This document shows, piece after piece, positions 14,210 to 21,365 of a stretch of DNA of 21,443 nt. Source of the DNA: Nitrospiraceae bacterium UBA6905 (GTDB taxonomy: Bacteria > Nitrospirota > Thermodesulfovibrionia > Thermodesulfovibrionales > UBA6898); assembly GCA_002451165.1 (NCBI GenBank), contig DKBH01000022.1, positions 1-21,443 of the forward strand, given 5' to 3'. Below the pieces are notes generated by a model, which saw only the letters and a program-made list of their open reading frames with translations, made no database searches and was not told the DNA's origin. Made by a program: the position numbers and the translations under genes. Every line of letters begins with the position of its first letter. The stretch's first letter is position 1.

Positions 14210-16104
14210 TAAGGGTCTACATCGACTCTAATCTCAACATCCGGCATTTTACTGCTCTTTTCTTTCAGTGACTGTGCGGCAGCATGCAGCAATCTCCTTT
14301 CGGGATGTCTTATTATTATTGAGTATTCGATCTCGCCTTTTCTGGTTTTTCTTTCTGTCGGTCCGAGAATCTCAATTTCCTTCGAGGTAAGGGCTATCAT
14401 CCTGACCGCTGTTTGAGGAAAGTTCCTATCACGGGAGATTACGATGTCTATCATCTTTGAGTATGGAGGAAAATGGAGGTTCTTTCGGACCGCCAGTTCT
14501 TCGGCTGCAAAGGCTGCAAAATCATTATCCCTGATATATCTAAAGAGCGACTCATGTGGCAAGCGTGTCTGCAAGAGCAACTCACCAGAGGGATTTATGA
14601 GGTCACGGACGGCGACGATTTCCTGAAAAGCCCTTTCACGTGCCCTAAAGTCGGGAATGTTGAGACCGATGTCTGGATTCAGCATTGCTGCCATACCGAA
14701 TTGGGCTGTTCCTCTCAGCGCGCCAGTCAACATCGTGGTTCCCACCAAAATGCGTGTTTCGTCTCGCGATGCATGTTCAAATATATTACTCTTTATATTC
14801 CTGCATGCAGCCTTGTCACTATCGAACCTGAAAGTCGCGACACCGAAGATCTCTCGCATGTCCTCCTCAATCTTTTGAGTGCCTGTCCCCACGAGCTCGA
14901 GCCGGGAATCTCCACACTTCTTGCAAATTTCAGGGATGGATACGTCGCTGTTGCAGTAATGGCATCGCATGAGATTCTGCTGTTTGTGCAGAACAAGCGG
15001 AATACCGCATTGGTGGCACCTTTCCGTCGAACCGCATTCTATGCAGCGAAGCATCGTGGAATGTCCTCTCCGGTTCAGGAAAAAAAGTACTGATTCGTTC
15101 TTTTGCAGTACTCCTCTGGACTTAACGATGACCGATGATGAGAGCTGAGGGCGAACCTTCTTAGTATAACGCATAGCAATAGTCCGTATCTTCGGTATTC
15201 TTATTCTTGAGTGCATATCCAGGAGACGATATCTGCCGCCTAGCGCATTCGCCCATGATTCCATGGAAGGAGCTGAAGAGGACAAAAGAACAGGAATCCG
15301 TTCTAAGGATGCACGCTTGATCGCGCAGTCCCGAACATTAAAGCGGATCCCGTCATTGAGTTTGTAAGAGTCCACGTGTTCGTGCATGACAATGATTGCT
15401 CTTAGTTTCTGCATTGGCGCAAAGAGGCTTGTACGGGTACCGATCACAATATCGTGTCTTCCCGATATGATTCCCATGATCGCTTCTGAACGTTTTCCCG
15501 CAGCCATATCGCTATGCAATATGCAGACCCTGTCACCGAGGTTTCGTATGGTGCTATAGAATCGGGTTGCGCCGATGATCTCAGGAAAAAGGACTAACAC
15601 GTTAACGGCAGTGCGAAGCAGTGACGCAATAATCGAGATTTCATGCTGAGAAGAGGCTGCATAAAGAAGCGAAGCTTGATATAAATCGCTGTCAACCATT
15701 TCAGAGCAGCGCTCAAGGTCCTCTTGAGGGATGGAAAGAAGGTCATAAGGGCTGGGCAGGGCATGCAGACCAGAGCTTTTCGGTTTCACTGTCTCAAACA
15801 TCTCATTGGGGACTGTCTGCTTAAGAACAAGGCCGGGGGGGGCAATATAATAATCAGACATCCACATCATCAATTTCATCATGGAGTTGTTGAAAAGAGG
15901 TCTGTTGCCATGTATCTCCATAATCTCTTTGGCGTTTCCTGGTGGTGGTGATGAGGACTTACGGTAAAGGATGCCCTTTGTGATACCATTCTTGAGTGGT
16001 GCCGACACCAGCATGCCCGGCTCTGCAATTTCCTTCAACGTCTCAGGGCATCGATAGGTAAGCGGTCCTACGTTACGAGGAAAAAGAATATCGATAAAAT
16101 GCAT
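14206..16104 (-). CDS. priA: PriA homologue with degenerate helicase motifs (pseudohelicase)
   Basis: Overall order and C-terminus match primosomal protein N' (PriA), which restarts collapsed replication forks. The N-terminal DNA-binding domain (about 1-100) is present. All eight zinc cysteines are kept: C354, C357, C363, C366, C381, C384, C394, C397. So are GTRTSLFAP, FLNRRG (342-347), PDIGLNIPDFRARE and a VDVDP ending. The ATPase motifs are not. Walker A is replaced by LLYAASSQHEIS (147-158), with no GKT/S. The DEEH box reads MHEH (240-243). SATPS reads SSAPS. GTQMIAKG reads GTTMLTGA (455-462). The arginine-finger motif QVAGRAGR reads EIVAVRDLI. The frame is intact over 632 codons, somewhat shorter than the usual 700-800. 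It cannot be expected to hydrolyse ATP. It lies 36 nt after ppnP. Confidence 0.9.
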   Translation of the reverse strand: MHFIDILFPRNVGPLTYRCPETLKEIAEPGMLVSAPLKNGITKGILYRKSSSPPPGNAKEIMEIHGNRPLFNNSMMKLMMWMSDYYIAPPGLVLKQTVPNEMFETVKPKSSGLHALPSPYDLLSIPQEDLERCSEMVDSDLYQASLLYAASSQHEISIIASLLRTAVNVLVLFPEIIGATRFYSTIRNLGDRVCILHSDMAAGKRSEAIMGIISGRHDIVIGTRTSLFAPMQKLRAIIVMHEHVDSYKLNDGIRFNVRDCAIKRASLERIPVLLSSSAPSMESWANALGGRYRLLDMHSRIRIPKIRTIAMRYTKKVRPQLSSSVIVKSRGVLQKNESVLFFLNRRGHSTMLRCIECGSTERCHQCGIPLVLHKQQNLMRCHYCNSDVSIPEICKKCGDSRLELVGTGTQKIEEDMREIFGVATFRFDSDKAACRNIKSNIFEHASRDETRILVGTTMLTGALRGTAQFGMAAMLNPDIGLNIPDFRARERAFQEIVAVRDLINPSGELLLQTRLPHESLFRYIRDNDFAAFAAEELAVRKNLHFPPYSKMIDIVISRDRNFPQTAVRMIALTSKEIEILGPTERKTRKGEIEYSIIIRHPERRLLHAAAQSLKEKSSKMPDVEIRVDVDPY

Positions 16105-16140
16105 GGAGGTAGATTACGAATACTACGGTGCAAGCTTCAG

Positions 16141-16458
16141 CTATGGTTTCATAAATGAACAGCAATAGTCTGTCAGCGTCTTTACCTTCACGGTGAATGT
16201 TGTGTGTGCAGGAACAGAGAACGATTCCCCTTCTTTTACCGTCTTCCCCGTATCCTCACCGGCAAGGATAACATCAAGTTCGCCGAAAAGGATCTCGATG
16301 ACCTCTTTGTCTGACGTACTGAATTCATAGTGACCGGGTTGCATGATGCCAAGCGTCTTTTTTGAACCATCACGAAACAGAACGGTCCTGCTTGTCACTC
16401 CTCCGTCAAAATAAATATTCGCTTTCTTGACTACGGCAACTTCCCGAAAGGCATCCAT
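16141..16458 (-). CDS. ppnP: Pyrimidine/purine nucleoside phosphorylase PpnP (DUF1255)
   Basis: This is a 105-aa single-domain cupin of the YaiE/PpnP family, which phosphorolyses several nucleosides to base and ribose 1-phosphate. Family landmarks are the N-terminal NIYFDGGVTSRTV, LGIMQPGHYEFSTSDKE, the central ILFGELDVIL strand pair and the FSVPAHTTFTVKV segment near the end, followed by a conserved aromatic-cysteine stretch (YCCSF). The length is normal. A GAGGT ribosome site lies just before the ATG. It is followed after 36 nt by the priA homologue in the same direction and is separated from csp by a terminator. Confidence 0.9.
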   Translation of the reverse strand: MDAFREVAVVKKANIYFDGGVTSRTVLFRDGSKKTLGIMQPGHYEFSTSDKEVIEILFGELDVILAGEDTGKTVKEGESFSVPAHTTFTVKVKTLTDYCCSFMKP

Positions 16459-16551
16459 GCTTTTACCTCTGTAATGTATTCGCTATATGGCGCATTGCAT
16501 GCAAACGTATTTTAGCAGAAGCGAAAAAGGAGAGTAAATGAGGTAATAGTA

Positions 16552-16579
16552 AAAAGCCCCCTGATAAGAGGGGGCTTTT
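16552..16579 (-). terminator. Intrinsic terminator of csp
   Basis: A 10-bp perfect stem (16552-16561 with 16570-16579, containing GGGGGC/GCCCCC) encloses an 8-nt loop and is followed on the minus strand by a T run. It lies 17 nt after the csp stop. The stem is flanked by A/T tracts on both sides, but nothing converges on it from the left. Confidence 0.9.
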
Positions 16580-16595
16580 GAAGTAAGTGGCGGTA

Positions 16596-16796
16596 TCAGA
16601 CCCTGCTCACATTGACAGCCTTGAGGCCCTTCGGGCCTTTCTCGGTGTCAAAGCTGACTGCATCACCCTCAGCAAGCGACTTGAAGCCGTTGCCCTGGAT
16701 TGATGAATAGTGGACGAATACGTCACTGCCGTCTTCGCTGGTGATGAAGCCAAATCCTTTGGACTCGTTAAACCACTTCACTGTTCCATTAGCCAT
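16596..16796 (-). CDS. csp: Cold-shock domain protein (CspA family)
   Basis: This 66-aa single cold-shock domain binds single-stranded RNA and DNA. RNP1 is KGFGFI (13-18) and RNP2 is VFVHY (26-30); GTVKWFN opens the protein. Members act as RNA chaperones, and some act as transcription antiterminators by melting hairpins. The ribosome site AGGAGGGA is strong and well spaced. A terminator follows the gene. The upstream region on the same strand holds a perfect terminator-like hairpin between the probable promoter and the start codon, so synthesis may be controlled by attenuation. Whether this copy is cold-induced cannot be told from sequence. Confidence 0.96.
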   Translation of the reverse strand: MANGTVKWFNESKGFGFITSEDGSDVFVHYSSIQGNGFKSLAEGDAVSFDTEKGPKGLKAVNVSRV

Positions 16797-16847
16797 GATA
16801 AATCCCTCCTTGCGCGTAAACTAAAGTCTCATAGAGCGCTGCTCAAC

Positions 16848-16881
16848 AAAAAAGGCCACAAAGCTAAAAGTCTTTGTGGCC
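16848..16881 (-). promoter_or_regulatory. Terminator-like hairpin in the csp 5' leader (putative attenuator)
   Basis: On the minus strand, a perfect 10-bp stem (GGCCACAAAG with CTTTGTGGCC, 16881-16872 and 16863-16854) with an 8-nt loop is followed at once by six T (16853-16848). This is a textbook intrinsic terminator, yet it lies 51 nt before the csp ATG, and no minus-strand gene ends upstream of it. If the promoter at 16947-16918 is used, the hairpin is inside the csp leader. If a weaker promoter between hairpin and gene is used (TTGAGC-17-TAGTTT), it only shields csp from upstream transcription. Confidence 0.75.
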
Positions 16882-16917
16882 CGTTATTCGTACAAAAACT
16901 CCTAAAACTTCATGAAT

Positions 16918-16947
16918 ATTTTGACACTGAATTATGATATTTGTCAA
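16918..16947 (-). promoter_or_regulatory. Probable csp promoter
   Basis: On the minus strand a perfect -35 TTGACA (16947-16942) is followed after 18 nt by CAAAAT (16923-16918), a mediocre -10. A transcript from here would have a leader of about 115 nt. A second TTGACA on the plus strand (16921-16926) makes a dyad with the first, which could be an operator. Confidence 0.45.
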
Positions 16948-17140
16948 TAAAAAATGGAGGAAGTCTATGTATATGCTTCCATTGTCAGAGGGAGGGAGCA
17001 GGGAAGAAGGCAAGAGAAGGGGCGAATAGACAGGATAGTGATTATCCGTCACATCATGGCTATACTGGAGAAGTTGTGGTCTCGCTGGCAACGGATACCG
17101 AGGCAACTTCTGAATAGAGAGACAGCCTATAATTAGCTCC

Positions 17141-18180
17141 ATGAATTACAGAAAATATCACCTCGAAAAGCATGGTAGCTGTACAAAACGAAATTGCAAA
17201 ACAGGATACTGATGAGAACAAGACAGCGTGGAGTTTGAAAATCTCCCTTCTGATAGTACGCCGAGCACATAATGGCGTGCTTGATAACAAAAGCAGAAGG
17301 CCACTGCATGCACCGGCGAAGACGAAGCTATTTTGAGAATATGATTGAACGGGAGGCCAAATGGAAGGCATTTCGGAAGCGGAGATTGACGAGTATCTTC
17401 AGAGTAAGCTCATCTGAGGTTACTGAGGATACGGTTAAGGCGTTCCTCAGGCACCATTGCGTAAAGAAAAAGACCAGAGGGACTGTCTGGCTGTTGACTG
17501 CTTCTATTCAGTTATGAAGCTCGTATGCTGTTTTTACAACTAAAACTGCCTACAAAACATCTGTTGGACAATGATGCGTTGCCGTTGGAGGTCTCTGGAC
17601 ATATCAAATAGTTGTCTCGCTTTGAATGGAATGTCATCGATGGGGTAACGCATAGCTGCTCTAACGCTATTCCCATGAGTTGGGTGCTCCATGTTTCTTT
17701 CTCGCTCCACTATGGCTCAATGGGCATAATGTCATGGGAACATTGCGCATGCGCCTCTAAAATAGCACAGAGTTCTGCCTGCGAATTTAACGCAAACTTG
17801 AGCTGGGGAATGTGTACCCTTGCCGGTTCGCTCAGTCGCTCGACACCCTACCTTCGTGGCAAAGAATCTGCAAGCCGATGTGCAGAACGCTCATAGGTCG
17901 ACGATAAATATTTCCTTTCGATCCATGCTGGAAGCTATCAGTCAACAGAACAATTCATGGTGAAGCCCCTCAGTTGCAGGATACTGGGAACGGCTATCGC
18001 TCCAACTGCGCCATCGCCGTGTATGGACTTATTCCTCAGGGAAAGTCGAACGTATCCTGTACGATGATCCATAATCATGTACTTCGGTTTCCACTGCAAA
18101 GGAAGGGAAATATGCTAAAATTCCCAAGTCGTATTTATTGCAGTCTTACAACACATCTGATTCGGAAGATAGGTCCATAC
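17141..18180 (+). pseudogene. Decayed DDE integrase-type transposase (IS fossil)
   Basis: No intact gene fills 16948-18261, but translated fragments in changing frames line up, in order, with an rve-type transposase. They are an ATG with MNYRKYHLEKHG (17141), a helix-turn-helix tail LDNKSRRPLHAP (about 17280), VTEDTVKAFLRHHCVKKKTRG (about 17418-17480), TKHLLDNDALPLEV then RFEWNVIDGVT (about 17550-17650), SHELG and WLNGHNVMG, a stop followed by NSTEFC where DNGTEFC is expected, AKNLQADVQNAHRS (about 17860), QDTGNGYRS with YGLIPQGK (about 17974-18050), and MIHNHVLRFP. At least three frameshifts and several stops (such as TAG after HIK) interrupt it. The family assignment rests on recalled patterns. 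Terminal inverted repeats and target duplications could not be found. Nothing convincing is coded between 16948 and 17140. Confidence 0.65.
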
Positions 18181-18220
18181 CAATTGCAACAATGGTGGAA
18201 GGTAATTATCGGTAGTATCA

Positions 18221-18229
18221 TGGTATAAT
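18221..18229 (+). promoter_or_regulatory. Extended -10 promoter for the 79-aa gene and lemA-M48 unit
   Basis: TGGTATAAT at 18221-18229 is a perfect extended -10 element. No strong -35 is visible, as is common for extended -10 promoters. Transcription would begin near 18236, about 26 nt before the ATG at 18262. Confidence 0.6.
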
Positions 18230-18261
18230 CCCTACATTGTCGGATAATGCAGGGAGGACGT

Positions 18262-18501
18262 ATGGCAAAAAGAGCAGGCGCATACCGGAGCGAAAAAAGA
18301 AAGAAGGAGCTCAAGCGTCAGAAAAAACAAGAGGAGAAACGGCTGCGCCGCTTGAGCAAGAGCACGGAGCCCTCGGAAGATATTGAGGTTGCCGCGGGAA
18401 GCGAAGAAGAGGAGGCTGAAGGTAGTCGTTCAGATGAGCAATCCAGTGACGAACAGTCCCTTGCAGAGGACCGGTCTAAGGAAGTATCTGCAACCGAATA
18501 A
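18262..18501 (+). CDS. Small dipolar charged protein, 79 aa, function unknown
   Basis: The ATG at 18262 follows the ribosome site AGGGAGG (18251-18257); an ATG at 18247 in the same frame lies before this site and is rejected. Residues 1 to about 33 are strongly basic (MAKRAGAYRSEKRKKELKRQ), probably one amphipathic helix. The rest is acidic and rich in Ser and Glu, probably disordered. There is no signal or membrane segment. Such basic-acidic small proteins occur in many bacteria without known function; nucleic-acid or ribosome binding by the basic half is a guess. It is the first gene after an extended -10 promoter and is followed by lemA after 12 nt. Confidence 0.75.
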   Translation: MAKRAGAYRSEKRKKELKRQKKQEEKRLRRLSKSTEPSEDIEVAAGSEEEEAEGSRSDEQSSDEQSLAEDRSKEVSATE

Positions 18502-18513
18502 CGCGCAATATTG

Positions 18514-19068
18514 ATGATCGCCTGGATCGTCATAGCCTTCGTTTCCTTATGTTGTTTTTGGGCTATATTATCGTACAATCGGCTTGTCACTTCCCGTAAC
18601 GATGTTCGCAACGCATGGAGCCAGATCGACGTCCAGCTTAAGCGGCGCTATGACCTCATCCCCAACCTGGTCGCCGCAGTCAAAGGCTACATGCAGCATG
18701 AGAAGGATGTCTTGGAAAATGTTGTCCGGGCGCGAGCTGAGGCAATGTCAACTGCAAATCTCCCGAAAAAGGCTACGGCTGAAGAAAGCCTCACCAGCTC
18801 TCTTAAGAGCCTATTTGTGATCATAGAGAAATATCCTGTTCTGAAAGCAAGCGATAACGTGCTGCGTCTTCAGGAGGATCTCGTGGCGACGGAAAACCGC
18901 ATCGCTTTTGCACGGCAGCTTTATAATGATCTTGTTGCAAATTATCAGATACGGTGCGAGATATTTCCCGATATGATGATTGCACAGACCTTTGCATTTC
19001 AGTCATTTGAATATTTCCGTGCTGATATAACCGAAAAAAAAGCGACACCGAGCGCAGAGTTGTCCTGA
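18514..19068 (+). CDS. lemA: LemA family membrane-anchored protein
   Basis: An N-terminal hydrophobic helix (about residues 1-20) is followed by the LemA core: YNRLVTSRNDVRNAWSQID, QLKRRYDLIPNLV, KGYMQHEKDVLENVV. The second half, with EKYPVLKAS, LQEDLVATENRIAFARQLYND and FPDMM, is the typical four-helix bundle. At 184 aa it is of usual length. ATG at 18514 is chosen; a TTG one codon earlier is possible. No clear ribosome site is seen. LemA proteins have no settled molecular role, but they recurrently neighbour M48 (HtpX-like) proteases, as here with a 6-nt gap, which suggests joint action at the membrane. Confidence 0.93.
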   Translation: MIAWIVIAFVSLCCFWAILSYNRLVTSRNDVRNAWSQIDVQLKRRYDLIPNLVAAVKGYMQHEKDVLENVVRARAEAMSTANLPKKATAEESLTSSLKSLFVIIEKYPVLKASDNVLRLQEDLVATENRIAFARQLYNDLVANYQIRCEIFPDMMIAQTFAFQSFEYFRADITEKKATPSAELS

Positions 19069-19074
19069 TCAATC

Positions 19075-20685
19075 ATGCCGATAACCTTTATTGATATTGA
19101 ACGTCAGAAAAATTGGCGAATCGGTCTTTTCTTCTGTCTCCTTATTTTCCTGTATTTTCTGTTCGCGTTCATTATCGCTCAGACGATTGTTTTCTTGTTT
19201 GGATGGTCAAACGTATTTTTTGTTGGCTCAAAAATTAAGTATATCGCTGCAATTACGGCATTTGCTTTAACCGTTTCGAGTGTCCATTTTGGCATATCGG
19301 CATTTACTGCTGTGGACCGTGTCGTCGAGCAAATTAGGGCTGGCGTCCCGGACGATGAAGATGGTGTTCACCGAGTGTTACTCAATGTCATGGATGAAAT
19401 TCATATCGCCTCTGGTAGTAAGAGACAAATTCGGTGCCTTGTGATACCCACACTATCACTTAATGCGCTGGCAGTGACCGACCTAAAGGGCGATGCGGTA
19501 ATAGCGATCACCGAAGGGCTACTTTCGAGGCTTAAACGAGACCAACTTGAAGCGGTAATGGCGCATGAAGCTTATCATATTTTTTCGGGCGACTGCCTTG
19601 AAGCGTCCGTTGCAACGAGCCTATTCGGTGTATATGCCGCTGCAATCGAAGGGGTGAAAGATACGGTAGTCCAGGAGTTTCGTGCAGTCCCGTTTCTTGT
19701 GTTATTCTGGTTTTTGAACAGCCTCGGTGAGATTGTGACGATGTTCATTTCACGTGAGCGTGAATATCGTGCTGACGCCGGCGCTGTGCGGATAACGCGT
19801 AATCCGGTTGCGCTTGCCGAGGCACTGAATCTTATTGCCGGTCGCTGGTCGGGGAGCGGATTCATACACGAAGGTCTTGAAATGCTCTGCATCAGCAGTC
19901 CGATCCCCGATCACCATGATGAGTCCGAGGATTGGTGGGATGATCTCATGTCAACACATCCGCCTATAGGAAAGCGTGTTGATGTCCTCCTCCAGATGGC
20001 ACGAGTAAGTCATTCTACCCTTGCGGGGAGGGAAAAGCCGCGAGCAGTGTTTCAACCTGAAATCGAGCAGTTGTATTATGCCCTTGATTCCGAAGATACG
20101 TGGATTGGTCCTTTCCGGTTTTCTGAACTCACTGCCTTCCCGTGGTTTACTGGTAGCACGAAAGTTAGTATGATTCCAACTCCGAGCGAATTCGACGATT
20201 CCGTGCGCAGCGTAGACGATATAGTTCGTGAGCGTATACCCGTTAATCTCAACATGAGAACGACCTTTCTGTGTCCCGCGTGCCGTCAGCCACTTATGAA
20301 AGAGGCCTATGTTGATACGTCAGTCGATCGCTGCGTTTTTTGCAGAGGCGTTCTGATCGATAATGATCGGATATTTCGTATCCTCGCAAGGCGCGAGATA
20401 AAATGCGATGAAAGATTCAGGACACTGATGCGGGCAGTTACGGCTGATAGTCTCCGGAGCCTGACCATACGAAAACAACGTCTCAAAGAACGAAAACTGG
20501 TTCATCTTACTCTTTGTCCGCGGTGTGGAAGATCTATGTTTAGATCATTTTATAGTTACGCGTTTCTTATTGAGTTGGACAAATGTAGTATGTGCAGAGT
20601 CACCTGGTTCGACGCGGATGAACTCGATATGCTTCAGTGTCTAATTGAGAATAAAATAACAGATGCACTAGTTGACCGTGCTTAA
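19075..20685 (+). CDS. M48 membrane metalloprotease with GYF-like and tandem zinc-ribbon tail
   Basis: This is an HtpX-like membrane protease. Hydrophobic segments lie at about 17-43 and 56-80, with further ones at 181-192 and 205-225. The zinc site is HEAYH (164-168, HExxH) plus third ligand E230 in SREREYRADAGAV, and THPPIGKRV (294-302) is a family mark. After the protease comes a segment with a GYF_2-like pattern (YYALDSEDTWIGPFRFSEL, 334-352; PWF follows). Then come two zf-TFIIB-like ribbons: CPAC/CVFC (C400, C403, C420, C423) and CPRC/CSMC (C481, C484, C504, C507). Usual HtpX is about 290 aa; this one has 536. It is probably co-transcribed with lemA. The tail may recruit substrates or partners in the cytoplasm. 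Confidence 0.9.
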   Translation: MPITFIDIERQKNWRIGLFFCLLIFLYFLFAFIIAQTIVFLFGWSNVFFVGSKIKYIAAITAFALTVSSVHFGISAFTAVDRVVEQIRAGVPDDEDGVHRVLLNVMDEIHIASGSKRQIRCLVIPTLSLNALAVTDLKGDAVIAITEGLLSRLKRDQLEAVMAHEAYHIFSGDCLEASVATSLFGVYAAAIEGVKDTVVQEFRAVPFLVLFWFLNSLGEIVTMFISREREYRADAGAVRITRNPVALAEALNLIAGRWSGSGFIHEGLEMLCISSPIPDHHDESEDWWDDLMSTHPPIGKRVDVLLQMARVSHSTLAGREKPRAVFQPEIEQLYYALDSEDTWIGPFRFSELTAFPWFTGSTKVSMIPTPSEFDDSVRSVDDIVRERIPVNLNMRTTFLCPACRQPLMKEAYVDTSVDRCVFCRGVLIDNDRIFRILARREIKCDERFRTLMRAVTADSLRSLTIRKQRLKERKLVHLTLCPRCGRSMFRSFYSYAFLIELDKCSMCRVTWFDADELDMLQCLIENKITDALVDRA

Positions 20686-20755
20686 AGGTAAACAACACCT
20701 ATCAGATATTCTCCCCAGTAAGGCAATGCCTTAGTTCCGGGTTCTCAGGTGTCAG

Positions 20756-21226
20756 CTAAGATCCTTCTGGCGACGCAGAAGTCCTCTCGAATGATGACAG
20801 GACATTATTGTTCCCTGCATTATTCGTAAAATTATCTTTGAAAGTGGTAAGAATAAAGTATGGAACGATTTCGCTAAGATAAGCTACAAATGTTGCCCAG
20901 AACCCCATGATGCAGAGGATATACCAGTCGAGCATCTTCTCCTTAAAGTATGAATATGGCAAGTAGCACAGCGTGAAAAAAATTCCCCAGACAATCGGCA
21001 CGACAAAGGCCAGAAGAACCAAGGTCCTGTAAGGTTTATCTCTTGCGATTCGCCATACAGCTGCAGAAAAGATAAGGTAAGGCACGAAGACACGAAGTGC
21101 ATCGATCATATGTTTCATAATGAATTCGTAATCTTGCTTGGAGACGATCGAGTATCCGAAAAGACCGATTGCCCACAACATAACGGGAAATGAAAGAGAC
21201 AATTGAAAAAATCGTGCATGGGTCAT
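20756..21226 (-). CDS. Small integral membrane protein, four predicted helices, unknown
   Basis: The 156-aa product has hydrophobic segments at about 7-28, 43-61, 68-89 and 101-129, and a polar C-terminal tail rich in Asn and Ser. No family is recognised and no catalytic motif is apparent. The ATG at 21226 lacks a strong ribosome site. A promoter-like pair is seen about 110 nt upstream. It converges with the M48 protease gene across 70 nt that hold two short inverted repeats but no convincing intrinsic terminator. Confidence 0.72.
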   Translation of the reverse strand: MTHARFFQLSLSFPVMLWAIGLFGYSIVSKQDYEFIMKHMIDALRVFVPYLIFSAAVWRIARDKPYRTLVLLAFVVPIVWGIFFTLCYLPYSYFKEKMLDWYILCIMGFWATFVAYLSEIVPYFILTTFKDNFTNNAGNNNVLSSFERTSASPEGS

Positions 21227-21338
21227 ATCAGCACTTCAACCCGATGAGAATATTATTCATAGTCCAGTATTACCCCATGAACTCATCTATATCTTTTCGT
21301 TACTTTTTTTACGAGACAGCCCATATAACTTTTAATAG

Positions 21339-21365
21339 ATTATAAGCGTAAGTTAGAATTGTCAA
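21339..21365 (-). promoter_or_regulatory. Promoter-like pair upstream of the membrane protein gene
   Basis: On the minus strand, consensus TTGACA (21365-21360) and consensus TATAAT (21344-21339) are separated by only 15 nt, shorter than the optimal 17. The region 21227-21443 is AT-rich and otherwise shows no gene; a transcript would have a leader of about 105 nt. Confidence 0.4.

Noticed and set aside
14473..15093. 206-codon plus-strand frame opposite the priA homologue
   Set aside because: It is antisense to a long frame with clear PriA similarity and zinc cysteines; the plus-strand product has no recognisable domain.
16954..17136. 60-codon plus-strand frame with an ATG between csp and the transposase fossil
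   Set aside because: Composition is dominated by Arg/Gln/Glu repeats from purine-rich DNA, no ribosome site precedes its ATG, and no family is recognised; likely chance.
13449..17500. Shared 14-mer TCTGGCTGTTGACT at about 13450 and 17487 as a repeat pair
   Set aside because: A single match of this length between two places is expected about once by chance in a window of this size, and the flanks do not match.
17612..17896. 94-codon frame in the 17-18 kb gap as a stand-alone gene
   Set aside because: Only its first 15 or so residues (RFEWNVIDGVT) look like transposase; the rest of the transposase signal continues in other frames, so it is part of a pseudogene.
17974..18228. 84-codon frame in the same gap as a stand-alone gene
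   Set aside because: It contains the C-terminal transposase-like pieces QDTGNGYRS and YGLIPQGK and has no start context; treated as part of the fossil.
20686..20755. Bidirectional terminator between the M48 and membrane protein genes
   Set aside because: The inverted repeats (AAGGC-AAT-GCCTT and ACACCT/AGGTGT) are short and have no T run.
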